Below, piece after piece: positions 31,701 through 43,300 of a DNA stretch of 64,000 bases. A program made the translations under genes and the position numbers. The stretch's first letter is position 1; each line of letters starts with the position of its first letter. The notes beneath the pieces were generated by a model. The model was not told where the DNA came from, ran no database searches, and saw only the letters and a program-made list of their open reading frames with translations. This DNA comes from Brachyhypopomus gauderio (Eukaryota > Chordata > Actinopteri > Gymnotiformes > Hypopomidae). The DNA is taken from positions 22,757,369-22,821,368 of the forward strand of contig NC_135223.1 in assembly GCF_052324685.1 (NCBI RefSeq), read 5' to 3'.

Positions 31701-34700
31701 AACACTATATCTCAAGTACTAAAATCACAACTTGAAAAAAAAAACAATCAACGCATTATATTTATGTATTTATGTGGAATAGGCTTAGGTTATACTATAT
31801 ACTAATAAAGTCAAAATTAAGTGCTAGGTCCATGTAACTTGTGTTTTTTTTAAGGGTAAGGTTTTTTTAAATTAACTTAACACTCACAATAATACTTTTT
31901 TACGCTGAAAGTCCATCTGTGTTTATTCATATTGAGAGCTGTTGTAACAGTGAGGAGAATGACTTTGTTGAATGGTGCGAGATGAACCATCTGCAGCTTA
32001 ATTTAACAAAGACTAAAGAACTGGTTGTGGACCTGAGGAGGGACAAGGCACCGGTGACCCCTATGTCCATCAGGGGGGTCAGTGTTGACATGGTTGAACA
32101 CTACAAATATCTAGGTGTTCACATTGACCATAAACTGGACTGGGGTATGAACACTGATGTCCTCTACAGGAAGGGCCAAAGTCGCCTCTATTTTTTGAGG
32201 CGTCTGAGGTCTTTCAACATCTGCCGGACCATGCTGAAGATCTTCTATGAGTCTGTTGTGGCGAGTGCTATCCTGTATGCTGTGGCATGTTGGGGGAGTA
32301 AGCTGAAGGTGGCAGATGCCAACAGACTTAATAAACTGATTCGTAAGGCCGGTGATGTTGTGGGTGAGGAGCTGGACTCGCTGACGGCAGTGTCAGAAAG
32401 GAGGACTCTGTCTAAGCTGAGGGGTATTATGAACAATGTATCCCACCCACTCTACAACACTGTAATGAGACACAGGAGTACTTTCAGTGAGAGACTCATA
32501 AATCCAAAATGCACTACAGAGCGCCACAGAAGATCATTTTTACCTGTGGCCATTAAACTATACAACTCCTCTTTAAAAGCATAATGCTCAATATTCATCT
32601 GTGTAATGTTTACTACTAGTATTACCTTCAAATGTGCAATACTATTATTATTACAAGATCATACAATATTATTATTACGTTTCAAATGTGCAATACCCTC
32701 TTCAATAACAACAACAATTGCATCTGACACTTCACACTTTATTTTTATTTCTACTGACACTTTATTTTTTATTCTATTGACACGTTATTTTATTTATTTT
32801 TATTTATTTCTATTTCTTCTCCTAAACTCTGTTTGATTTGTTATTTAATTATGTAAATATTTTTGGCATTTTTTATATAGTGTACTTTTATTAAGAGGAG
32901 CAGCCGTAACAATTGCAATTTCCCCCAGGGGATTAATAAAGTATTTCTGAATCTGAATCTGAATCTGAATCATCAGTTAGTCACTTAACAACAAATAAGA
33001 TTAAACAAAACTAGACTGAAGATTTTATGAACAGTTATATCTTTACTTGCATTACTTGCATGGTACTGCTGCCAGTTACAAATACAAACACACAAGAACA
33101 ATTGACAGGAAGCTAACAGTTTTATATATACCACTTATGTCACTTACATTTATGCTTTAAAGCAGGGGTTCTTAACCTTTTTCGCTGTGCGACCCCCTTT
33201 TAGGCTCCGGTAAATTTCGCGACCCCACCCCCCCCCCCCCCCCCCCCCCCCCCGTTTACGTTCTAAACACTCCACAGCTTTTGATTGCAAACTCGAATGC
33301 TTCGTCTGCAAATGGCGTAGCAACTTGGAGGGCCTGAGACTTTCCTTGGCTAGCACTTCGCCACAAACAAGACACCAGGGTTGCCAACTCTCACGCATTG
33401 AGCCTGAGACACACGAATTTGACTATTTTCACACGCTCTCACGCCGAAAAAAAAACTAGTTTATTTACCTCTGATCCATATCTATGATTCAATGAGTTAC
33501 TAGTTCGCTTTGGCACCAATCACCGGTGATCGATCGATCGCGATATAACACTTAATTTGTGTCCATTGTACACCCGCCCGGTAACAATTTACACTCGCCA
33601 CCCCCTCCAGGTTCAAATCTCACTCCAAGCGATCTTGAAAAGTTGGCAACCCTGAACACACTGCGGTCGTGCATCCTCTCCTTCGCTTGTCTGCGTAAAT
33701 CCATATTCTAAGTACTTTTCATATTTTCTCACTTTCTTCGTTTTTTTCTGTTCTGAAGTTCCTGAAAGTGGGCATTTTGCATCCCCACTTTCAGTTCGAC
33801 GTTCTACAAAACGCTCCATGTTAATCCAGCCTGGACGAGCGGAGCCACAATGAGGCAGTTTTCAATAAACTTTACTGAATCAACCTGCCTCATTCTGAGT
33901 CTTGATTCAGGTTCGCGCATGCACGTTGTGGCTCCGCTTGTCCAGGCTGAGTAAAGAACAACAAAATTTAGCTCCGAACCTGATTCGTCGCACATTTAAC
34001 TCAGAAAACACCTTATTTTGTGTCACATTCGCGACCCCCTTGGACGTCGCGACCCCCAGGTTAAGAACCCCTGCTTTAAAGTGATAGTATATTTCCTCAA
34101 TAGTATTTCAGCTAACTAGCTAAATTAGCTAAATAGCAAGCAGGACTACAGGTATACTACAGAAATCCATTACATATTTCAATACATTTGTGCATGAACA
34201 CCACAAACCATAACATTTATCAACTGTAATGTTGATATGAGCTAAACAGAAAGCTAACTGAGAGCTAATATTAGCTGACTAGCTACTTAGCTAACAATTT
34301 CAAAATCGCTAGCTATGGATTACTCAGTGAAGCATGTCTTCGATTGTATCACTACAAATGTATTAGATGTTATTAGATGACATATTAAGTTGAAATATGT
34401 GGAGCTCTCAACAATGGTATTAATGTTACAAAGTGCCTCACTGGCAATAAGAACTAAACAGAAAAAACATGTATCAAATCAATTCTTGCTGCTCTGAATT
34501 ATAGAAAAAAAACAAGTTCATACAATTAATATATTTTTACTGTATTTTGGTGTTTTTACATAGCTACAATTTGCAGTCAGAATCAATAAAAATATAAGTC
34601 AATATGTCTTCACGGTGTCTCTGTGAGAGGTACAGTTGTTTGATGCTTTTCACAGTCACAGATATGGAGCTGAGTGATTCACCCCAGATTTGTACTGTTC

Positions 34701-35218
34701 ACTGTGACTTGGACATTGATGCAGCAAAGGGAAGCCCAGTAATTTATGTGATGAATCAATGGAAAATCTCAGTTACTGGGACTGTAAACAATTCAAAGCA
34801 CTCTGTGAACTGCAACTTGCATCGTAACAATATGGAGACTAACAGATCTAGTTTTGAGAAGGCCCATGTTACAATACAATCAGGTAACTACTCTTGGTAA
34901 TTAGGATTGGTTAATGCTTTTTAATTAAATCACCTAATGTTGGCCGTTAACTGACATGTCTCATCTCCTTTGTAATCTAATGGATTTTGGTCAAGATGAA
35001 TGAGATTTATTTATTGACCTGTATTTAATTGAATTTCAGATATCACTGCAGGCATTACAGTGGATGATCCATACAGCACCCATTCACAAAAAGCTATATT
35101 CATAAGCATGGCTTCAGCTGTATTTTTCATCCTCATCATTATAGTTATCATATGTTTATGGGTTTTACAACAAAGAGCAAATGCAGGTGAGAGGAACATG
35201 ATATTATTTAAACCATAA
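28715..35218 (+). CDS. Ig-superfamily receptor, copy 2, tail-less (ITIM exon lost)
   Basis: Exons 28715-28784, 30211-30507, 30590-30862, 34656-34883 and 35040-35186 correspond to exons 1-5 of copy 1: signal peptide, V-like Ig domain (ITIPC, RWMY, TYYC), second Ig domain (FSC, LNWKF, EYTCW), Cys-bearing domain and transmembrane helix (one residue longer, uncharged). Exon 6 and its acceptor are deleted and the acceptor of exon 7 reads ATG where copies 1 and 3 have AAG. If the donor at 35187 is then unused, translation runs 10 codons into the intron (GERNMILFKP) and stops at 35216-35218, giving 348 residues with almost no cytoplasmic tail. Exons 1-3 encode exactly the same protein as copy 3. It could be a tail-less decoy, a soluble or membrane sink, or a young pseudogene. 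A LINE and a hAT element sit in intron 3. Confidence 0.7.
31950..32968 (+). mobile_element. Rex1/CR1-like LINE 3' fragment in intron 3 of copy 2
   Basis: The frame at 31950-32584 encodes the C-terminal part of a non-LTR reverse transcriptase (MNHLQLNLTKTKELVVD, YKYLGVHIDHKLDW, TERHRRSFLPVAIKLYNS). A 3' UTR ends in gaatct repeats (32949-32970). Unit 3 has the uninterrupted sequence gttgtaacatcatcagtt (about 43580), which defines the insertion. It is 5' truncated, with no clear target duplication. Because the open frame is still intact, it is probably recent. Confidence 0.85.
33376..33654. mobile_element. Nested small hAT-like element
   Basis: 279 bp bounded by cagggttgccaact and agttggcaaccctg, inserted inside the transposase remnant of the 33163-34073 element exactly between the RPQC part and the VCGEVL part of the finger. 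The flanks give an imperfect 7-8 bp duplication. It has no coding content. Related sequence (gatcgatcgcgatataa) recurs at about 37700-37730. Confidence 0.7.
33826..33949. repeat. Imperfect 25-bp inverted repeat (hairpin-forming)
   Basis: The left arm ccagcctggacgagcggag (33826-33850 in full) is nearly complementary to the right arm ending ctccgcttgtccaggctg (33926-33949), with about 75 bp between. It may be a small MITE at the 5' end of the hAT transposase remnant, or part of that element's sub-terminal structure. Confidence 0.55.
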
Positions 35219-35399
35219 ATAACCAGGTGTTCAGAGGTAATTATGTTATATTATATAGCCTGTATAATATTGCTTTTAAATGCAAATCCAATTTTCTGTA
35301 TCTAAATATAAAATGATCACAGCTCTGAAAACATTCTTTACCTTTAACACTAAGATACCTTCTTTTTTTTTTTACTTTTGATTGTTCCTGTCTGTGATG

Positions 35400-35519
35400 G
35401 GTGAAAATGAGTCTCAGCTGATTTATTCTACTCAGGAATTTATAAGATATCAACATCAAAATGTCATAACACCTGAAAATGAATGTGTGTACAATCAATT
35501 TAAAGCACAGAAATCATGA
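35400..35519 (+). pseudogene. Decayed ITIM exon of receptor copy 2
   Basis: Aligns over its whole 120 bp with exon 7 of copies 1 and 3 and stays open to the TGA at 35517-35519. The 3' splice site tgtaAAG|GG has become tgtgATG|GG, so the AG is lost. The ITIM LxYxxL reads LIYSTQ (Leu to Gln), and the second motif VYSQV reads VYNQF. Exon 6 upstream is removed by a deletion of roughly 90 bp at about 35214. These changes fit relaxed constraint after the tail was lost. Confidence 0.8.
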
Positions 35520-35528
35520 GACCATTTC

Positions 35529-35867
35529 TGTGACGGTGGGCACGGCGTGAAGGACGAGACACGAGTCCTCTGTTGCAGCAGATGTCACTTTAATTCACGT
35601 GTAAAGATCGCACAGACGGCGCATGTAAAACATTCAATAACACTCACAACACGTATGACTCAAACAACGACGAGCACAGGACACTGCACGAACACACATT
35701 AAGTAGACAAACCATATTAACCCCACGTGATGACGAGACGAGCCACAGGTGAGACGAATCAGCACAAGACACAACCGCACCCACGGAGATCCACAGACGA
35801 AGACTAGGAGACGCAGACAATGTAAACACACGCCCAAAAGGGAGGGGCCGGGGTCCTCAACGTGACA
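35529..35867 (-). mobile_element. Solo LTR, family D, 10 bp after the old stop of copy 2
   Basis: 339 bp, TGTGACGGTG to AACGTGACA, with a perfect 5-bp target duplication atttc (35524-35528 and 35868-35872). Unit 3 shows the empty site (ccatttctgtatt, about 45740). A minus-strand ATTAAA lies in cactttaattcac. It would interrupt the 3' UTR of copy 2. Confidence 0.88.
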
Positions 35868-36100
35868 ATTTCTGTATTTTAGAAAACATTATTGTTAAAA
35901 ATGTTAATTATTATTTGTGGTTTGAGTCTGTATTCATAAAATGTTTTGCAACCAAAAAGCAATTCTTGTTGTACCATTGGTGTAGACAGAAACTAATTTC
36001 AGGGAGGATGAGCAGAAATTCTAAATGAAATTGCCTCATAAAAACTTGACAAGCATATTTCAAGACTGCATCAGTTTGACTTTATTTTCCAGAGTTTTGC

Positions 36101-36106
36101 AATAAA
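36101..36106 (+). other. Polyadenylation signal of receptor copy 2
   Basis: AATAAA in gttttgcAATAAAtct, aligned with 6291-6296 of copy 1. Confidence 0.5.
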
Positions 36107-36396
36107 TCTAATGTGTAAATGGTCTGTCCTTGGATTTTTCATATGTTTAAATCAAAGGAAAATTTTGAAAACAACTCAGGATTAATGCTAATGGAAAAAA
36201 GATTTTTGCAGCCTAATTGGTATAGATATAGAATACACATATCTAATAATTTGGCTGGTAAACTTTTTGTACATTTTGATATGTACATTTTGTAGTACAT
36301 ATCAATAAATGGGTGTATAATACAACATTCAGAATTATTGGTCTCTTACGTCGTTCTTATAGTCATTTTTAAGGAATATTCGTACCCATTCGTAAC

Positions 36397-36900
36397 TGTA
36401 ATGCAGCACGCACTGTGGAGTGAGGAGGTGGACACAAACGCTGAGGAGAGAGAGATTTAATGAAGGGAATTCCAAAATCAGGGTCGAATAGAAAGGCGGA
36501 GGTCAGATCAGTGAGGGAGTCCGAACATGTCCGAACAAGCACACAGGCATATTAAACAAAACGGGCAGGGAAACAGAATGGCAGGAACATACAGAGCAGA
36601 CTCACCGAATGACGGAATACAAAACTCACAAGGGCACGAATGAACACGATACAAAGAGCACAAACATAAACGGATCAGAGACACAAAACCACCGATACCA
36701 GACTGGGGAAACACAGGAACTATAAGAACATGGAACTAACAAGACACAGCTGAGGACGATGATAACAAGGCGTGGCAGACAGACGGAAACCAGGGCAACA
36801 GACAAGCAGGGCGGGATAAACTGGCAAGGAATAGCACAGACACGGGGAACGGAGACACTGGAGTGACAGCTAAAAGAGGGAGGCGTAGCCCTACGTGACA
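36397..36900 (-). mobile_element. Solo LTR, family E
   Basis: 504 bp, TGTAATGCAG to CTACGTGACA, with a perfect 5-bp target duplication gtaac (36392-36396 and 36901-36905). Minus-strand ATTAAA in gagatttaatgaag. It has no internal region. It lies in the junction segment between duplication units 2 and 3. Confidence 0.87.
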
Positions 36901-36905
36901 GTAAC

Positions 36906-37177
36906 TCACTAATACTTCTTAACTACTTTCACTCGAGCTGGTTTTAAGCATGGCATTACAACATTTGCGTTTATGTGTATTATTAGTCTAGTAGCCTATT
37001 TTCTTTTGAAGTAATTACATCGCATATACCACATTGTGTCAACAAATTCAACTACTTTGAATTATTTAGCATTAGCTGAAATGTTCCCAATATTTAATTA
37101 AATCTCTCCATTCATCATCATGCAGTTAATAGCGTTTCAGATTTTCACAATGAATGGCTACAAGTTGGCCTATTAAA
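36906..37177. other. Junction spacer between duplication units 2 and 3
   Basis: AT-rich sequence not matched in units 1-3. No gene or terminal repeat recognised. Confidence 0.4.
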
Positions 37178-37487
37178 TTTCTGCAAGTAAATTCTATTAC
37201 ATTTTAATTTAAAATAGATTTTTAAACAAAATGAAAACAATTTCAGAAAGTATTTTCAATAGCATGTGACGGACCACTGGCATGCCTGCCGCGGACCATC
37301 AAGGGGCCATGGACCACGTTGAAAACCTGTGCACTACAGCAAAGATAATGTATAACCATGACTCTAAATGGAATAGTATGTCTCCCAGTATAGAGACGTA
37401 ACAATAAAACAGACGTAGCCTATAAGCAAATTCCAGGATTTGTTAGAATTCTAACCAAAATAATGTGTATTAACCTTTCCTATACTC

Positions 37488-37830
37488 CAGGAGTGGCCAA
37501 CCTGTGGCTCTTTGCCTGGTTTCATGCGGCTCCCCAGTCGGTCTGCATGCTCACCGGCACAAACGGTCTGTGTCGTGGCCCGGTTACCTCATCAGCTCTG
37601 AGGGCGACACACTGCTACACTGCTACATACTGGCGTAGTGGAAAACACGCATTTGACTGTCTTCACACGCTCACACGAGTTACTAATTCGCCAACTACTG
37701 GCGATCGATAGATCACGATATAATACTTATTTTTTGTCCCCCCCTCCAACAATCTACACTCGACACCCCCCCCCACGTCAACAATCTACACCCGCCACTC
37801 TGGTGGCGGGCCGGCCTCCCCACCATGACT
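37488..37830. mobile_element. Mosaic transposon debris
   Basis: Begins caggagtggccaacctgtgg, a hAT-like terminus, includes sequence related to the nested element at 33376-33654, and ends with the last 30 bp or so of a family B LTR (ctggtggcgggccggcctcc). It replaces the 25536-26286 region of unit 2. Confidence 0.5.
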
Positions 37831-37833
37831 TAA

Positions 37834-37926
37834 TGAGCAAGACACTTAACCCCAGCTGCTCCCCTGGGTGCTGGGTGTAGGGCTGCCACCGCTCTGGGCA
37901 CATGTGCACTACAGCCCCCTGACTTA
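37834..37926 (+). mobile_element. SINE body fragment (unit 3 copy)
   Basis: Duplicate of 26287-26384 with a few substitutions; no tRNA-like head. Confidence 0.58.
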
Positions 37927-38620
37927 TAACATCCCTGACTTTTTGTCTAGCTTAGTTTTCAGATGTTTACCAACCATAGTTTTAATTTCAAGGTGATGAT
38001 ATATTCATGTAAAAACCCCACAGCCATGTCTGTGTCAAACGTGAAATGACTCACAGTTAAAATGCTAAAACCGAGTCATGAGTGCTAGGAGTGTGTTGCA
38101 AGGCTTGACTGCCAGTGCAAAAGTGGTCGTGCTTTCATTTTACTCTAAACGTGTTACATAAAAATTGACTCAGAACCAGTTATGGTGTACAGTGGGCTGA
38201 GGAAATAATTTTTTACCTTTGTTCCATCTCACCCCCAAAGGAAACTGATGTTCTGTGGTGTTTGTGAACATTAAAAACAGATGCACTCAGTCACGTTCTG
38301 TTTCTGTAACATCTGTGGCAACCAAATAATTGAATAAAATATATTAAATAATGAGGTAAACGTGGACCTGGGGAAAAGGGATGTGCATAAACAAATGTCC
38401 AGTCATTCCTTTACAAAGGAAGACAAATGATAAGGTGGGTCTAAGTTTATAATGATGGATCTTGAATAATAAATTTGAATCAATGAACTCAGATTAGTTT
38501 TCAGTGTTTAAAGAGCTTTAGTTAGTAATTCATAATGTTTAAATGTTTACTAGAACCCATAGCATGTTTATCCAATTTGACATGTTCATCAAATTTTGTT
38601 TCAGTTAAATATAGAGGAAA

Positions 38621-38913
38621 TGTCATGGTGAGGCGGCCCCCTACCGGTCGCCTCCATCCACAGCGGCTGTTGTTGTTGTTTTGTGACGTCGTGTGCGTCC
38701 CTCAGGTGGGCGGAGCCCGTGATCCGTCTCACCTGAGGGTCGTTTGTTTGCCTATATATGTCTTGTCTTTGTACCAGTTGACCGCTGGTCATTATATCCT
38801 TAATTTGGACTATTGCACAGGTTTTTGGATTGCGCACTTTCTATTAAACCATCCTTTTCCCCTGAGACTTGGCGTGATCTCTTCCTTTTTAGTTGCTCAC
38901 CCTGCCCATCACA
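38621..38913 (+). mobile_element. Solo LTR, family A, in unit 3
   Basis: 293 bp, TGTCATGGTG to GCCCATCACA, the only plus-oriented family A copy, with a perfect 5-bp target duplication ggaaa (38616-38620 and 38914-38918). Unit 2 has the empty site (tagaggaaatatacaatg, about 27072), so it was inserted after the unit 2/3 duplication, or the two units were already distinct. Confidence 0.92.
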
Positions 38914-39524
38914 GGAAATATATACAATGATATTGTTTTTGTAATAAACCAAAATTTAGCTAGCTCTAATCTAGCTATTACATGAGACTGCAAAAAGGTG
39001 ATTTTATAGTCTAAAATTTATTTTATGTGAAATATATTTCAGCACCAAATATAACAAATCTTAGCTCCACTGTGTACACTGGGGACAAAAGAATAAGTAA
39101 AATCCCTTGTATTGAATCAAATAACACAATTTTAAATAAGTATTGTTCTTTGACTGTCAATGATTTTGTAATGGTTGCCAGATTTTAGCCCAAACTGTAA
39201 AATTAGTTGTATTTTTGAAAGAATTAGCCGTATTAAAATCCAAGGAAATAAACATTGTTAACTTTAGAATTTGGTTGCATGCATTTGGTATTGCATATTA
39301 ATATGATCGTAGTGTCATTTTTAACTTTTAGATTAGACAAATGTTAAAAGTAATCATCTGAATGGGTAATAAACTCAAATTTATAAATCTCTACTTGAGC
39401 TAACGTTTTTGTTACATTACCAGACATGAGTTTAAATGTTTAGGTAAATGTTTAATTTGTTGGAATTTCAGGAGGTTGTTAAACAACAAAATTATTTAGA
39501 ACTTCTCGTATCTTTTTCATGTTA

Positions 39525-39764
39525 AGTTGCCAATTGTGATTTACACCCCAATTGGAATTTGTCTTCTGCATTTACCCATCTGTGCAGTGAGAACACACAC
39601 ACACAAGTGATCACTAGGGGGCTGTGGTGCACATGTGCCCAGGGCAGTGGGCAACCCTACACCCAGCACCCAGGGGAGTGGCTGGGGTTAAGCAGCTGGG
39701 CCTAGCTGGGAATGAAACCCATGACCCTCTGGTCACAAGACCGGTTCCCTAACTACCAGACCAT
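39525..39764 (-). mobile_element. tRNA-derived SINE (unit 3 copy)
   Basis: Virtually identical to 27895-28134, including the tRNA-like A-box and B-box sequences. Confidence 0.72.
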
Positions 39765-40187
39765 GATATCAGATGAATGTAAATCTAATAATTTGGTCAA
39801 CTATATAGCAAGATCTTCATCTAAGTGGAACTAATGTCAGTGTATACTATGTTGATGTTTATGGTAATGAATTTAACAACTCGTTAGCTTTGACGCTGAT
39901 GATTGCTCAGCACAATTTTTAGTCATATTCTTTCACATACATTTATATAATGCAGCAACAGGCATACATACACACATAATTCAACATCATTATTTGCTGA
40001 TGCAGGCTATGCTGAAAAAATCAGTAAGCAGAATTTGTGCATTATTGCAAATACTTTCTTCAGCACTGGGTATTTTCCTCTTTACCTTTTCCTCTACTAC
40101 CCTTGCAATTAGTTAAGCCACACAAAGAGTGAATGCAGTTGTAAACATTAGCACCATCTCATTCTGTGGTTTTCGCGTCTGACACGA

Positions 40188-40193
40188 TATAAA
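40188..40193 (+). promoter_or_regulatory. TATA-like box of receptor copy 3
   Basis: TATAAA, 157 bp before ATG 40345. Same context as copies 1 and 2. Confidence 0.5.
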
Positions 40194-40344
40194 CAGTCAC
40201 ACCCGGGTGGTTGGAGTGGAAACCATTTTTTATTTTTGCACAGCACTGACCTTCTGTGAAATACATCTCAGGAAGCATTCAGATCCTCAGCTATTGTGTG
40301 GTATTAGTGCTTTGTGTTTGCATGTTAAACAGACTGCTTTAAAT

Positions 40345-43300
40345 ATGAGAAAAATCCTCTATTTTATATTTTTCTTACCTACTATCAAAATGTATTCAGC
40401 TGACTCAGTGACAGGTAAGAAACACTTCATATAACCCATCGCTGAGATCCCATCTTTAATTCTATTTCAAATCTCACCATAAGTGCTGACAGGTCATGTT
40501 TAATTGCAGTTAACATGGGATAAAGCTAATGAAAAACATAAACAAATGTGTTTATTAAACACAGTGTTTATATCTGCATCATACTGCTTAATATGAATAT
40601 ATTTTTCTATGCACAATTTCCATAATTATAGCTAATTATTATATTTCAAGTGATTTGAGAGTCACTTGTCAAGAATGATAAAGTAAATCTTTCCCTTATT
40701 TTAAATTTGCTTTGTTACTGAAGCTCAAATGTTCAATTCATTCTGACCAAATTCAGATGAATAATGTTGAACTACAGACTTTGCAAGATCAGCAATTCAA
40801 GTGAAGATGCTAAAATTAAAACTATGCAAATAATTTTTTTTTCTAATTTCTAAAGATGAGAAAGTTGATATTCTTTTATTTGGTGTAATTTCAATATGAA
40901 TTGATCAAACTGTACCTCATAATGTACATACATGTAAGACAAGTGTTTCACCCCTAAATTTTATCATTATTAAACTTCATAATTATGATTTTGTAAGTCT
41001 GATATCAGTACTTTTACATTATAATTCAAATGTTCAACTTCTTTGCCATACTTTATGCTATTTAATACTATATATTTTAAAATATTTTTACAGAGAATTT
41101 AACCCACTGGAAAGTCTGAGTTAGACTTTAATTCAGAACCAAATAAAACCAGTAAGTCTAGATTTAAACTATAGATCTAGACTTAGATTTCATTAGACTC
41201 AAACAATCTCAGTGGATTAATTTCTGTGAGCATGATATCAGTTTTGCAAATACATCTTTAGAATGTTGGCAGTAAATAAACAAAAATTAAAACCCTATAT
41301 TTCCAGATTTCCACAATATTTTAACTAAAGCATTTGACAAGGTTAGATTAGAAATACTACAGAGAATAAAGTCTTCAATTATTGATTAAAGTTCTTAAGT
41401 GATACTTTATCAGAACATTATTATTAGAATTTGATTTTATCATTTACCATACCAATGTTTTATTCTGCAGATGTTTTGATTTATTTATGTAGTATACTTC
41501 TCTTAATTATTTCAATTTTCTAATCATGGTTTGCAAACTGCATCAGCTCCAATCACTGAAATTACTTTCCAGTACTGATAGCAGGCAAGTTCAGATTTGA
41601 ACAAATTTTATTACAAGAATTCTTAATTATGTGTTTGAATATCAGGCTAAGACTTTTATTATAGCTTCCTTTTATTGACTGTTAATTTGTACTAGCAATG
41701 TTTATTATAACTTCAACATTGACTTTAATTTTTAAAACCTCAAAAAAGGAATCTCAATCAGAATATACATTTTTATAATATTGTCTTATTTGAAAAGGTA
41801 TTGACATGGTACACTTTTTCTTTGTCTTTGTTGTCTGTAGGCTCTGTCAAACATGTGCCTTTTGGAAGCACAATAACGATACCTTGTGAGGGTTATGCTG
41901 GTAACCTAGATGTCAGATGGATGTACAAAAGAGAAGATAAGATTGAATCTCTTGTTAAGATAGTTACAAACAAAATCTATTACAATGAACTGATTAAACA
42001 ATCTGGGACAAATATTCTCAGAAACTTTACTTTACAAATCAATAACTTCTCACATCTCAATGAAGGGACATATTATTGTGAAGTTTGCAGAAAGCAATAT
42101 ACTTACATTAAACAAATATCCTTGATAACTCAATATGGTAAGTAGAAATCAACCCTAAAATGTGTTCTATAAGATGAAAATTGTGCTTTAGAGAGCACTG
42201 ACCTTTTCTTCATTTTCAGACACATTTTGTCCATCAGCAAGAAGACAATTCATCATTAAAGGTCATAGTTTTAGCTTTAGTTGTCTCCATGATATGGGTC
42301 TGAAGTTAAACTGGAAATTTAAAGCACATGGTCAAAGCACTGTCACTCCTGTAAAACGTGAACTGACAAACGCAAGTTTCTTATTCATGTTGGATGTTCA
42401 GCCATCTGCTGCAGGTGAGTATACCTGCTGGAGAGAGACATCCACTGGGCAACAGCACAGAGTTTGCTCCGTGTTTCTGTGTGTACTTACAGGTAAGCAT
42501 CATTATCACCTTATACACTGCCAAATATCATTTATGAATTCACTCAGTATTAAATGAAGAAATAATGAATTTTGTTTAGAATATTAAGACTTACGTATTC
42601 TGGTTAGAGGCAATCAAATTATTATGCAAATAAGGATGGAATTTTTTTTGGAATTATTAAATATACTTTTATGTAGCATATCTATGTTGTTTTTATTTCA
42701 ATTTTCATCATTTGAAACTGAACATGTTCCACATTTTAATTGCATTCGATTTTGCATAAAGGTTTTTACACAAATGCTTTAGAGTCTTAATTTACTGTTT
42801 GCCAACAGTCAACAAGTTGCATCCTTATTTAGGACCAAGCCCTAGTTTCATCCTACAGATGCTCAGGTGTATTGAATGTCATAATACAGCTTTTAAAACT
42901 TTATTCTTTCAAATACATCAGTATATAATGTGAAACTATGTAATGTCAGGTCCTAAATGTAATAAATGTAAATTTTATTGTCAATTTACAATATTTCTGC
43001 AAATGTAGATCAAACTTAAGTCAGTGCTTTCAAAAATACTTAACACAGTTGCTAAAATAGTATTTTAGGGAAACTAATTGTAGAATTTGTTGACATAACT
43101 TTAATATAAGACAAAAATCACATTTTATGTGCAAAATTATTCTGCCATCAGTTATAGCAAAACACTTAAAGAGAATTTCTGTTTCTGGTATAACTGGATA
43201 TTCTGAGTCTCAACTTAACATTGTTAAGTTTTGTGATTGGATCCAGTAGTCTAATCAGCATAGATAATTAATTAAAGTATTTACAATTATTAGCTTTTTA

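Larger units (their letters stand above)
33163..34073 (-). mobile_element. hAT-Charlie-like element in intron 3 of copy 2
   Basis: 911 bp with 15-bp inverted ends (caggggttcttaacc / ggttaagaacccctg) and a perfect 8-bp target duplication, ctttaaag (33155-33162 and 34074-34081). Unit 3 keeps the empty site (about 43766). On the minus strand it has the transposase start (MERFVERRTE, 33819) and part of a BED-like finger (CLVCGEVLA ... LLRHLQTKH, about 33270-33365), but no catalytic domain. It is an internally deleted copy, further broken by a nested element. A run of about 28 C lies at 33226-33253. Confidence 0.9.
25270..36345 (+). repeat. Segmental duplication unit 2
   Basis: Matches unit 3 (37178-47480) from about 25270 and stays close to identical over 28140-31949, where the offset is 11630 bp, including introns. 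The offset falls to 9692 bp at exon 4 because unit 2 alone carries a LINE (31950-32968) and a hAT element (33163-34073). The right end of the homology is near 36345, shorter than in units 1 and 3. Confidence 0.9.
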
